NCBI GenBank assembly: GCA_977006965.1
Contig: OZ345377.1
Location: 1,302,001 to 1,366,000 of the forward strand
Origin: Phymatolithon calcareum
Lineage: Eukaryota > Rhodophyta > Florideophyceae > Hapalidiales
Direction: 5' to 3'
Length of the DNA stretch: 64,000 nucleotides
How positions within the stretch are numbered: the first letter of the stretch is position 1; each line of letters begins with the position of its first letter. The notes beneath the pieces were generated by a model, which did no database searches, had not been told where the DNA came from, and saw only the letters and a program-made list of their open reading frames with translations. Positions 1 to 9,870 of the stretch are shown in pieces. A program made the translations under genes and the position numbers.

Positions 1-5
1 GAGCG
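1..5. repeat. Target-site duplication, left copy (GAGCG)
   Basis: GAGCG directly precedes the 5' LTR and is repeated at 5837-5841 directly after the 3' LTR. A 5-bp duplication is the normal size for Ty1/copia integrases. Confidence 0.95.
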
Positions 6-452
6 TGTTGGAAATGTGACTGCTTGGAGATCTTGTCGCAGTACACATTATCCTATGTCATAAGTCTTTAACCACTTCTCATATGTTATGATAGAATCAA
101 TCCAGGTTTTTTCATCTTTACTGACAATGTAGCAGTTCAATCAATTTCTTGATTGATTTTTGTTATTGTCAGTAATTCAATCAATTTTTTGATTGAATCA
201 ATCACAGTCGACATTTCAATCTTTTAGTTGATTGATTCAATCACAGTTAGTAGTGCAATGAGCATCAGAAGTCTTATCATACCTCAATCTGAGGTCTATA
301 TAAGACCCGGATCTGATGCCCCGGACTCAATGAACCAAGGAACATCTCACAACCAACCCAACCATCTCAACCATCTCAACCATCTCAACCATCTCAACCA
401 TCTCAACCACCTCAACCATCTCAACCATCAGCCTCAGAACCTCCATCCAACA
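6..452 (+). repeat. 5' LTR of copia element
   Basis: Starts TGTTGG and ends CCAACA. The U3 part (about 130-240) holds three variants of a CAATCAATTT/TTGATTGA motif that could act as enhancer repeats. A TATA box lies at about 297-304. Downstream is a run of 9-nt units (AACCATCTC, with one AACCACCTC variant) at about 351-430. The site that reads AATAAA in the 3' LTR reads AATGAA here. Confidence 0.96.
297..304 (+). promoter_or_regulatory. TATA box of the retrotransposon LTR
   Basis: TATATAAG lies in the middle of the LTR and is conserved in the 3' LTR (about 5682-5689). Its position fits a U3/R boundary about 25-30 bp downstream. Confidence 0.7.
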
Positions 453-466
453 GGTTATGGGCCCAG
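453..466 (+). other. Primer-binding site, complementary to internal tRNA-iMet (half-tRNA type)
   Basis: The 14 bases right after the 5' LTR, GGTTATGGGCCCAG, are complementary to the anticodon stem-loop of initiator tRNA-Met (CAT anticodon inside CCCATAACC), not to the tRNA 3' end. Drosophila copia is known to prime from a 5'-half fragment of initiator tRNA-Met with this kind of site. Use of the same primer here is inferred from the complementarity. Confidence 0.85.
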
Positions 467-1199
467 ATAACGCGTAATCAACCAGCGCTATCACCTTACC
501 GAGGGGTCCTCCTTCCCTCTCGGCAATTCATTCTCAACCAATTTTCATCATCAAAAGGTTTAAAACCCTGTGGTATCTGCGCCATCCATCGGCCACCCTA
601 AAGCGACTCTGCACAGAGTATAATCTACAAATCAGTCTGACAACATCCGTGCTCTGCTACGTGGTGAAAGGGATATACGCTTGAGAAATCAAGTAGTCTT
701 CCGAGTATCCACCTGGACGCATCTCGGCTCTGCAGAATTCTGTTGTGTGATTGGAAGGGAATCTGAAAGACTTGTTGGAGTACGGTTTACCGATTTGAAA
801 GACAGTCTGCCACGCACAGCGCGTGGTCAGCAGGCCCCGTATACTCATCGTCAAGGAAAAGGTCGCAATTATAGCCTCACGAAGTACTTGCTCGGTGGGG
901 TGTGCCAACATCAACTTTGGAATTTAGGACATTGGAATTGACAGATACGTCTTGCAGTGCGTGTTGCCGGCTGCAGGTTCAGGTGTACCAAAACACCACA
1001 AGAGGTAAACGGCCTAGAGCCAGCCCTATCTTCAAGAGGTATACGGCCTAGAGCCATCCCCAGATCAAGCTCCGGGTCACACTGACTCGACGCGAATTTC
1101 CTATAAGGGATAGATTGCCTTGATAGTTAACTTCTGTTAACTCGCAGTGGACTCCCCGAACGGATCTTCGACAAGATTTCAAGACCCCCAGTCCAAAAT
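467..1199 (+). other. Untranslated leader of copia element
   Basis: Long internal leader between the primer site and the first gag codon. It holds no convincing gene. At about 1000-1060 a 27-34 nt unit is imperfectly duplicated in tandem (AGAGGTAAACGGCCTAGAGCC, then AGAGGTATACGGCCTAGAGCC). Short reading frames on both strands at 657-941 overlap each other and look like chance. Confidence 0.7.
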
Positions 1200-2891
1200 A
1201 TGGACAACTCGCAAGGAACACTGAAGGTCGAAAAACTCACCGAGACCAATTTCCACGCTTGGAAGCAGAAAATTCAGCTAGTACTATCATTCCGCGAGCT
1301 CGATGAGTACATCGAGGTAAGCCCTCCGGCAAGGGACACAGACGAGTTCAAAGTCTGGCGTCGACATGACAATAAGGCTAAAGCGATTATTGGTCTATCC
1401 CTTTCCGATACCCATCTCGAACATGTCCGAGGTGTCGAAACGGCGAAAGAAATGTGGCATGCGATTCTCAACATATTCGAACGCCATACGCTTCTTAACA
1501 AACTCGCCGCTCGTCGCAAGTTCTATACCGCCACAATGCTCGAGGGCGAAAAGATACTGCCATACACCAACCGAATTCGTCAGCTCGCATCCACACTCAA
1601 ATCAATGGGTGTTGACATCGACGACAAGGAAATGGCAATGGCTGTCCTGAATGGTCTTCCGGATCGTTATGACAGTCTCATCAGTGCCTTAGACGCACTT
1701 GGGAACGAGGACGAGATATTCTCTCTCGAGTTTGTGAAGAGCCGCCTTCTACAAGAGGAGCAACGTATGACTATGCGCCTCGAAGCCTCGACGGAGAAGT
1801 CTGAGTCCACGGCTCTTGTAAGTGCAACTCAAAATGGTTCATACGCCTATGACCATTTTGATCATTGCAATCGAGCTGGACATCCTTCTCTCAGGTGTTG
1901 GGTCAAGTTTCCACACCTTGCACCACCGGGATACAAACCTCCGGGTCGAAAAGGAAAGAAGGACAAACCGACTGCCTTAATTGCTGGTGAAACAGAATCT
2001 ATTCGTGTCATGTCTGATTCTGACTACGTTTGCTTAATGGCAAAGGTTCGAAACTCAAACATTCCCGAAAAGTCCACGTCATGGATTATCGACTCTGGAA
2101 GCACATCCCACATGACATTCGATCGTTCAATCTTTGTCTCATACACGGAAATGAGGTCGACTGTCGAAATGGGAACTAGAGCAACTGCAACCATAGCAGG
2201 AAAGGGCGATGCTATCGTGACACTCAGCATCAACGGAAAACAATCTCAGTGTATGCTCCAAAACGTTCTTCATATTCCGGACTTTGGTTATTCGCTCCTT
2301 TCCGTTTCTAAACTGGACGTGTATGGGTATGGGATCTTATTCAAAAGCAAACGGTGCTACATCAAGGCACATGATGAGATTATCGCCCAAGGTACTCTCC
2401 GCAAAGATCTATACATTCTCGATCGTCCGGAGAACAAACCCATGTCCAAGGAAACATCCCTCGTCAGCCTACAGCTATGGCACGAGCGTCTGGCGCATGT
2501 CAGTCCTACTGAAATCTCCGGAATGGCACGCCATGGGGTTGTAAAAGGATTGAATATCGATCCAGGGTCTTCGTCGGGCAATGTATGCAAAGTTTGCATT
2601 GCTGGGAAAGCACATCGTGCTCCTATCCCGAAGTCTAGTGGTTCGCGCTCGGACGCACTTCTCGATCTCGTGCATTCGGACGTTCTCGGTCCAATTGACA
2701 TCCCATCACTAGGTGGCTCTCGGTATTTCATCACGTTTATCGATGATCACTCCAAATGGACCACAGTTTTCACCATGCGAAAGAAGTCCGAGAGCTTCGA
2801 GTGCTTTCAGAAATTTCACAAATACGCTGAAAACACACACCGGAAGAAAGCTGAAACACCTCAACGTACATCAATTCTCACCGGCACCTAA
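1200..2891 (+). pseudogene. Copia polyprotein, part 1: gag, protease, start of integrase
   Basis: First segment of the retrotransposon polyprotein (563 codons). Residues 1-200 match the copia gag (UBN2-type) fold. A zinc-knuckle position at about 219-232 reads F-x2-C-x4-H-x4-C, so the first cysteine of CCHC is phenylalanine. The aspartic protease motif is IIDSGSTSHM, with the catalytic Asp near residue 298. The GAG-pre-integrase H-H-C-C zinc site follows (WHERLAH ... CKVC, about 427-470), then the integrase core start with its first catalytic Asp in VHSDVLGP and the IDDHSKW block. The frame is lost near 2860, where the remaining integrase continues in another frame. ATG at 1200 is the first plausible start after the leader. 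Confidence 0.95.
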
Positions 2892-3294
2892 GCTCAAAGC
2901 TATTCGGACCGATAACGGAGGAGAATACCTGTCAAATGAGTTCAAGTCATATCTTTCTGAGCACGATATTCACCATCAACTAACCGTTGCTTACACTCCT
3001 CAACAGAATGGTGTGGCTGAGCGCATGAATCACGCATTACTCAACTTAGTGCGCTCGATGCTTCATCACAAAGGCATCGAGAAGAAGTTCTGGGCAGAAG
3101 CACTGTCAACTGCTGTGTATGTCCGAAATCGAGTTACGTCGCGAGGACTTCCTTCGAACACGACCCCCCATCACATATGGATGGGAGCCGCACCAAACTT
3201 GGAACACTTACGCGTATTTGGCGCTAAGTGTTGGTACGTGATTCCCAAAAAGAAGGTCAAGAAACTCGACTCTCGTACTCGGAAGCGATCATGA
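2855..3294 (+). pseudogene. Copia polyprotein, part 2: rest of integrase core, shifted frame
   Basis: Continuation of the integrase in a different frame from the preceding part. It carries the second catalytic Asp in IRTDNGGEY and the catalytic Glu in [10 protein letters not shown], followed by the conserved LRVFGAKCW block. Roughly 30 bases around 2865-2895 look inserted relative to the usual copia spacing and may have caused the shift. The frame ends at a stop at 3292-3294 while the homology continues in the next frame. As a product this would be a fragment without its own start. Confidence 0.9.
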
Positions 3295-5369
3295 TGGGAT
3301 ACTCGTTTTCATCTAAGGGATACAAGTTATGGGATCCGAGTGCATACAAGGTGATCATATCTCGGGATGTTATATTTGACGAATCGGCATGCGAAACTGA
3401 GAATCCTAAAACGGATATACCAATCAGCTTTCCAAATGCAGAGTTTGACCATAGCTTTCACGATACATTTGAAACCGAGGAAGCTACCGAAATTCCTCCG
3501 GCGATCATCAAGGTCGAGCAGAAACCCAACTATGCCAACATCCGTGAGGTTGCCGTGAAAGTCGATGGCGTTGCAGTGGAGGGTACCGTGGACGAACGAA
3601 AGGACTACGGTGATGGTCAGCACAGTGTCTCTAAAGAAGAATCTATCTCAACTTCTAATGCTGACGCACCTCCTGAGTTAGTCGCGAAACCCATACTTCG
3701 TCGATCCACCCGTGTCTCAAAGCCACCAAGTTTTTTCTGGAATGCTGGTCCGCATACAGCCATGTTGGCTCTCGAATCCGCCAACTTTGCATCTGAAACT
3801 GCTTTGTCTTCTCAAGAAGTTCCGCAGACTTTCAGAAGCGCCACGTCTAAAGACAACGTTGACTATTGGTCCCCTGCGATTGAGAAAGAACACTCATCTC
3901 TTATGCGCAACAAGACTTGGACATTAGTACCACGCGAATCCGGAATGAACGTTCTCCCTTGCAAATATGTGTTTAAAGTCAAGGACACTGGCCCGAAAGC
4001 TCGCATTGTCGCGAAAGGATTCCGACAGGTGCACGGTGTGGATTACGGCGAAACATATGCCCCAGTCGTGAAGTTCACATCAATTCGGATTCTTCTCGCC
4101 ACGGTGGCAGTTCATGATCTCGAACTTGTCCAAATGGATGTCGTCACTGCATTCTTGAACGGAGACTTGGATGAAGATATTTACATGGAGGTTCCCGCTG
4201 GATTTCGTGATCCCAAGCATCCTGACCTCGTGTGTAAACTGTTGAAGGCACTGTACGGGATAAAACAAGCTCCCCGGCAATGGCATGCGAAAATTGATGA
4301 TTTCTTAATCAATGAACTCGGATTTACAAGCAGTCCGAATGATCCATGCCTGTATGTTCGGCAAACTTCTAAGAGCATTATGATCATTGCACTGTACGTC
4401 GGTGACTTGCTCATTGCCGGCAACGACACTGTTGCAATTGATTGGATGAAAGGGGAGCTTAACCGGCGATTCGAGATGAAGTATCTGGGAAACGCAAGCG
4501 TATTCCTCAGATTAGAGATCCGTCGGGATCGTGATCTCCGAACATTACACCTATCTCAAAAGGCATACGCGGAAACAGTTTTGAAACGGTTTAACATGGA
4601 AAATTCTAAACCGGTACCAACGCCGATGGAGCCTTACAAGAAAACCAACACCGTACATGAACTCAACATCACGGATTCTGTTTCATCTGAGGTTCCGTAT
4701 CGACCTGCAATTGGAAGCGTCATGTATCTGATGGTTGGAAGTCGGCCGGATATCTCGGATGCTGTCGGAAAACTCTCCTCTTTTTGCGAGAATCCACTGC
4801 AAATCCATTGGATGGCTGTTAAGCGTGTTTTACGGTACATTGCCGGAACTCGTGATCATGAGATTCTGTTTGGCAAGGACAGAATTTTGACTCCAGTGGG
4901 GTATAGCGACTCCGACTGGGCAGGCTGTCAAGAAACTCGCAAGTCGACAAGTGGATACGTCTTCATGCTTGCAGGGGGAGCAATTAGCTGGCGATCCAAG
5001 AAGCAAACCATTGTCGCGACATCGTCATGTGAGGCTGAATACATTGCTGCATGTGCCGCCGCGGAAGAAGCAGTCTGGCTTTCGCGATTGGTTTCCGACA
5101 TACTTGGTTTCAACAAGCCATCTCGCATCCTCATTTTCTCTGACAATCTAGGCGCTATATCATCCACTCAGAACGAGGCAATTACCCAACGAAACAAACA
5201 TATTGATATTCAATATCACTATGTTCGCGAAGCTGTGGCAACCGAGAAAGTGGAATTTAAGTACTGTCCGACGGAGTTCATGGTGGCTGATGCACTTACG
5301 AAACCACTAAATCGAATCAAGGTATCCGAGTTCGCGAAAAAGATAGGGTTTCATCCTGCACGTTCGTAA
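3228..5369 (+). pseudogene. Copia polyprotein, part 3: reverse transcriptase and RNase H
   Basis: Long open frame that takes over after a second frameshift near 3280-3290. It holds the copia linker, the RVT_2 reverse transcriptase (WTLVP, GFRQVHGVDYGETYAPVV, QMDVVTAFLNGDL, LYGIKQAPRQWH) and the copia RNase H (YSDSDWAG, SCEAEYIA, SDNLGA, ADALTKPL). The polymerase active-site box reads YVGD at 4395-4406 instead of YVDD: the first of the paired aspartates is glycine (codon GGT at 4401-4403), which should abolish polymerisation. RNase H acidic residues look intact. The frame ends just before the polypurine tract. Confidence 0.95.
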
Positions 5370-5381
5370 GCTTCTTCGATC

Positions 5382-5390
5382 GAGGGGGAG
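5382..5390 (+). other. Polypurine tract
   Basis: GAGGGGGAG directly abuts the TGTTGG start of the 3' LTR, as expected for the plus-strand primer of an LTR retrotransposon. Confidence 0.88.
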
Positions 5391-5836
5391 TGTTGGAAAT
5401 GTGACTGCTTGGAGCTCTTGTCGCAGTACACATTATCCTATGTCATAAGTCTTTAACCACTTCTCATATGTTATGATAGAATCAATCCATGTTTTTTCAT
5501 CTTTACTGACAATGTAGCAGTTCAATCAATTTCTTGATTGATTTTTGTTATTGTCAGTAATTCAATCAATTTTTTGATTGAATCAATCACAGTCGACATT
5601 TCAATCTTTTAGTTGATTGATTCAATCACAGTTAGTAGTGCAATGAGCATCAGAAGTCTTATCATACCTCAATCTGAGGCCTATATAAGACCCGGATCTG
5701 ATGCCCCGACTCAATAAACCAAGGAACATCTCACAACCAACCCACCCATCTCAACCATCTCAACCATCTCAACCATCTCAACCACCTCAACCATCTCAAC
5801 CATCTCAACCATCAACCTCAGAACCTCCATCCAACA
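5391..5836 (+). repeat. 3' LTR of copia element
   Basis: 446 bp, colinear with the 5' LTR. Includes the TATA box at about 5682-5689, an AATAAA polyadenylation signal at 5713-5718 and the 9-nt AACCATCTC repeat at about 5740-5815. The repeat run has the same number of units as in the 5' LTR, but the one variant unit sits at a different place. Confidence 0.96.
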
Positions 5837-5841
5837 GAGCG
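5837..5841. repeat. Target-site duplication, right copy (GAGCG)
   Basis: Matches positions 1-5 exactly and directly follows the CCAACA end of the 3' LTR. Confidence 0.95.
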
Positions 5842-6512
5842 ACGCCGGCGTCGTTCCTCACATAGCGCGCCTCGCGCTGTTCACGGGTAACGAAGCATCG
5901 GAGCTCGTGCCTCTTTCGCCGCGGCCACTGGCGCTCGTGCACGTCGACGGAGCTGTACCGAGGAGGCAGCACCGGTGCTGGCCACTGGCGGAGGAACTCC
6001 TTGTGCACCGAACCGTGCCCGACCGCATGGCAGAACTGCGAGTTATTGGCAACGGTGCCACGCAGCCACTCCAGAAAGCGGCGCTCTGCCGCCGACTCGG
6101 CGTATCGAACGTCACAAACGCCGGCGGGCATGACGAACCCCGGCGAGGCAAGCTGCCCACGGCGTATTAGGAGGTTCTGCCAACCCTCCGGAGGTTTGGC
6201 GAACCACTGATGGTTGTCATCATCCTCCACCGTCGCGAGCGGGCCAGACACGCGGGTATACCACTCCGCAGTGTTTGAGGCCGACGTCGGCACCCGGGCG
6301 CGGAAGTATTCGATGACCGGACATCGATTGGCGACCATGACGCGGCGAGGTAGTGGCCGCTTGGCTAAGGAGGGGGTGGTGTGATAATACAAAATGGGAC
6401 TGTTCCCGACCCCCTTTGACAGCGTGTACACGTGGACACGCTGTCCGAATCCCGCGAAACTTCTAGTTAGCGACGCGCTAGCCACGTGTCCAGCGCTTAG
6501 GTAGCATAGCAC
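5842..6512 (-). pseudogene. Unrecognised reading frame interrupted by the copia insertion
   Basis: An open minus-strand frame of over 220 codons that runs into the target duplication and then into LTR sequence, so any natural C-terminus lies beyond the left edge of the window. I recognise no family. The middle part (about residues 55-220) is rich in Arg, Trp and charged residues and looks like a soluble protein; a better start than the first Met may be the Met near residue 59. It could be a host gene or the gag-like part of an older element. The neighbouring sequence to 6900 gives no further clue. Confidence 0.35.
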
Positions 6513-6910
6513 TTAACCGCCGTCGTCGGCGAGTGAATAAACCAACAAGGGGTTTTCGGAAGCACACACACACTCGACTGGCTCAGCCACCGTCAAGGCT
6601 CCCAAGGGATTTAGGACCCAGGGCTCGCCAACGACCGCCGTTCTGACCCCACTGAGTGTCTGTTGCTAAGGGAAACCCCTGTGTTACCACTTTTGCTACG
6701 TTGCCTGCGACGTGCCGGCTTGCCTCACCACGTCACCTTTGACGTTGATCGGCTTGTCTACCCCTGCCAAACCCTGCGTAAGGTGATCGCCTCGTGTCTG
6801 TCGATCACTACCGCCGTCCTAGACATTTCGGGGTGTTTACAGTCCACCCCGGCGTCACTTCTACCGTTGGGAGTGACGCCAAACCGCTCTACCACCCGCT
6901 TTCTGGCCCA
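6513..6910. other. Intergenic, no gene seen
   Basis: About 400 bases between the interrupted frame and the remains of the second retroelement. No convincing coding sequence. Near 6932-6950 there is a small hairpin (GAACGA ACGG TCGTTC). Confidence 0.5.
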
Positions 6911-7591
6911 CTAACCGTCTGACTCAGGTGCACACGGAACGAACGGTCGTTCACCCCGAGCTACCACCGAACGAACCGTTTCGTTACATATGGTTCCAGG
7001 AGGTGCTCCAATACGTTGGAGGGCGTTCTCACCTTTCGGTGGGCGAACATAAACCGTTCTGCGGAGGGACTCATCACTTTGAAGAAAAGCTTGAGATATG
7101 TCTCGACTCCATATATCAAAGCCGTGAGAAACGATTAGTGCAAGTGTAAGACGAATGGAAGACTTGAGAACAGTTGGCGCTTCATTTACAACACGTGACT
7201 TTTCAGGGTCCATGTGTCCTAGAATTACCAAGGGAGCCTTGCATTGCTCGTCTGGTTTCTCGAAGTTCTTTATTGTACGGATGAAACGCGCCTGAAGAAT
7301 GGTGGCATCTTCAGGTAAGTCTGTTTCTCGTACGAACTCGTACGTTCCCTTCTTCACGAGTTGTTCGACTGCGGAGTTCTTGGGATCGTCGAAACGAGGA
7401 TCTTTCTTGTTATGAACCACAATAGTGGCGGGAACAGATGTTGCGCCATTTTCGTAGAGCCTGGCGACCTCGCTTTCTGGAAACGTTGACGATAGAAACG
7501 CTTGAGAAGTATTAACGATGTTGGTTTCAAGAGCCTGAGGGACACTTCCAAATTTCTCTTGAAGATTGTTTAACTCGGTGACTATGTCCAT
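6911..7591 (-). pseudogene. RVT_2 reverse transcriptase, N-terminal part only
   Basis: The frame shows the copia RT entry blocks: LVKKGTYEFVRE, EDATILQARFI, KAPLVILGH, NEAPTVLKSS and WSRDISQAFLQSDE with the first catalytic Asp. It ends after GENALQRIGAPPGT, just before the LYGL block, and the last 25 or so residues are unrelated. The palm YVDD region and RNase H are absent. It is separated by a frameshift near 7585 from the integrase C-terminal frame upstream. Confidence 0.85.
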
Positions 7592-8067
7592 GGGGACATG
7601 AGGGTCGATTCCGGTGGCACAATAGCTAAGGTAGAAGGCTGCTGGGGGTTTAGAGCCGGTGCCAGAGCATTCTCAGAAGGGTTGATAGGGTCATTCGAGT
7701 GAGCTCGCTTTACGACAGAAGTTGAAAAAGGCTTTATATTATTGCCGATCTGCACAAAGACTGTTTTTCTGTTGTCGTAGCTGTGGACTGTGTAAGGCCC
7801 TTCAAAACGACGGCTCTCTTTTTGAAAGATTCTGACCTTGTATCCAAACTCGTAGATAGAATGAGGAACACCCGGTCGATGTTTCAGTGCTGCTGCAACA
7901 CGCCGTTGAGAAGTAATGGTTTCCATCTCTTTGCGTGCTGCTTTCATGGCTTCAAAACGCTTCTTTTGAGTTGGAGCCATAGTTGATACGTTGCGAAGCG
8001 GAAGGCGGGGAACAGTGCCGAAAAGAAGGAGACATGGTGTCCCGTTGTGTCCCTTGGTCGTATTCAC
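7582..8067 (-). pseudogene. Integrase C-terminal domain of the divergent copia-like element
   Basis: Residues after GHNGTPCLLLFGTVPRLPL match the segment that follows the integrase core in this retroelement clade. It includes a basic helical stretch (EAMKAARKEMETI) and an SH3-like end (VRIFQKESRRFEGPYTVHSY ... PFSTSVVK). It is in the same frame as the integrase core upstream but separated by one stop codon near 8075, so this is a nonsense-broken polyprotein rather than a separate gene. Confidence 0.8.
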
Positions 8068-8076
8068 TGCATGTAC

Positions 8077-9870
8077 TTAAAGTGATAGGCGTATATTCTT
8101 GTCCATGAGAGAAAAATCGTTTTTTAGCTTATTATAGACGCAATGAATTGGACCATGATAACGTTCACAAAGTGACAACGAGTTTGGTGACTCTACTGGA
8201 ATATCCTTCGTAGTAATTCCAAGTTGTGAGCAGGAATTTTGAAAGATGTCTGAGAGGAAGTTCTCTCCTTGATCATGTGCAATAATTGAAGTGTATCCGG
8301 TGAACACTGTGATCCAGAAATCGACAATGAGATTCCACGTGTACTCTGCTCTCTCTCTCATCATGAATTTAGCGACGGAGCATCGGGTTTCTCTGTCGAT
8401 GATATGCAAGATCGGATCACCATCGATAAAGAAAACATCGACTTCGATTTCATGATTGAAGACTATTTCTTTAGTTGGGAAGGAAACTCGGAAACGAAAA
8501 GCTCTCGGAGCGCATGTTTGACAGGGAGAACATTTCTTAATAATATCTTCTAACGTTTTTCGAACGTTTGCGTTGAATTTCTCCGGAGAAGCCTTCTTAA
8601 GAAGGTCAACAAGTGAGTCGGTAGCTGGGTGTCCGAATTGATTGTGAAGTTTCCTTAATTCTGGCTCTGTGAAAAGTACGTTATTCACTGTCCATTTCAT
8701 GTATAGATGACCACCTGATCCTTTGATCCTTTCTATGAAGCTAACAGGGATGACAGTTCCAGACGGATGGTGAGTAAATGTGTTTTTGTACTCATTTGAG
8801 CTCCATTTGAGCTTTAGGTGATGCTCAAGCCCAAAGACAAGTGAGACATCGTGATCTACGACATCGACATCAAAGGTTAAGAATACATCAGATCCGACTG
8901 GCATACGAATAGAAGCCGTTCCAAGTGCTTGTACCATTCCATGATCTATGTCTTTGAAAGCACGACTGCTTGGGCGCAAAAAAGGTCTCGTTTCAGTATG
9001 AACGCAATACCTTATGTAGGCAGGCAGACCAGTTGGAGATTTTGCAGCACCATTGTCGATCATTACGCCTTCGAACTCTGCAGACTTGTTCTTCATGCTT
9101 TGAAGAACTCTGGCATAAATTGCTTTCTTCAGCTCTGGTAATGACTGAGAGCTAGCAGCGGTGATCATAACAATGGAAGTGCTGATTTCTTCATTCTTTT
9201 GTGGTGTTTCGAAAGCAGACATCATAGCATGGCCTGTCTGATTTTCAGAAAGAATTTCATGCTGATCTGCCCAAGATACAAGTCTGGTGTACATAGTTTG
9301 AGAAATGTCCAGTTCTTGATGAGTTGTGACATCTTGTTCTGCAGTGGATACAGCAGGTTCAAAGTCAACAACCATAATCTCCGTCGATAAGGTTATCCAT
9401 ACCTTATCGGGAAGGTCTTGTGCAACGTGCAGTATTTGGTTTACTGATAGTGATGAGATTTCGTCATCGGGAACCAGCTCAAATACAATATTGACGAGAG
9501 TAGTCTTGCGTATCTTGGGGCAGTCTCGAATCAGATGTGAATCGGATCTGCAAGCAGGACATAGCATGCGAACTCCATTTCGAAAACCATTTTTCTTAGC
9601 GAACTTATTAATACGGTTATCCGTTCCATAGCGTCTACCAGCTCTGGAGTACAAAGCTTCCGTTATCTTTGATGATGTGGAACTTATGGATTCGGGAGGC
9701 TGGGTTGGAAAAGAAATCCTTGGAGAGGAATGGATATATGGGATTTGTTTGACTAAATCCGTGCTGAGAGAACTAACCGTTCGTAAGTCTTGTATCTCCT
9801 GTTTATGAATGGCCGAAAGGCATTCGTTATAGTATTCCTCAGGGGTTGTGCTAGATTTTGCACGGTCCAC
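8077..9870 (-). pseudogene. Divergent copia-like pol: zinc knuckle, protease, integrase
   Basis: 597-codon frame. A CCHC knuckle is present (CPACRSDSHLIRDC). The protease box reads MIDNGAAKS, with D-N-G in place of the usual D-T/S-G. A GAG-pre-integrase zinc region (LRKLHNQFGHPATDS ... CSPCQTC) leads into an integrase core with its first Asp in EVDVFFIDG, second Asp in IIAHDQGENF and Glu in LCERYHGPIH. This spacing belongs to the branch of copia-like elements common in fungi and some algae rather than the plant type. It overlaps the gag frame upstream by a frameshift near 9800. Confidence 0.85.

Larger units (their letters stand above)
6..5836 (+). mobile_element. Full-length Ty1/copia LTR retrotransposon (inactivated)
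   Basis: Two LTRs of 447 and 446 bp, each starting TGTTGG and ending CCAACA, flank an internal region with the copia order gag, protease, integrase, reverse transcriptase, RNase H. The 5-bp sequence GAGCG occurs at 1-5 and again at 5837-5841, an exact target-site duplication, so both ends are certain. The LTRs differ by roughly eight base changes or small indels, so insertion is fairly recent. The polyprotein is broken by two frameshifts in the integrase part, and reverse transcriptase has a changed catalytic motif, so this copy cannot be autonomous. It is inserted into a minus-strand reading frame seen at 5842-6512. Confidence 0.97.

Noticed and set aside
345-430. 9-nt repeat run in the LTRs as a CRISPR or a coding repeat (HLNHLN peptide)
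   Set aside because: It is a simple tandem repeat inside the LTR; the open frame is a by-product and ends at the primer site.
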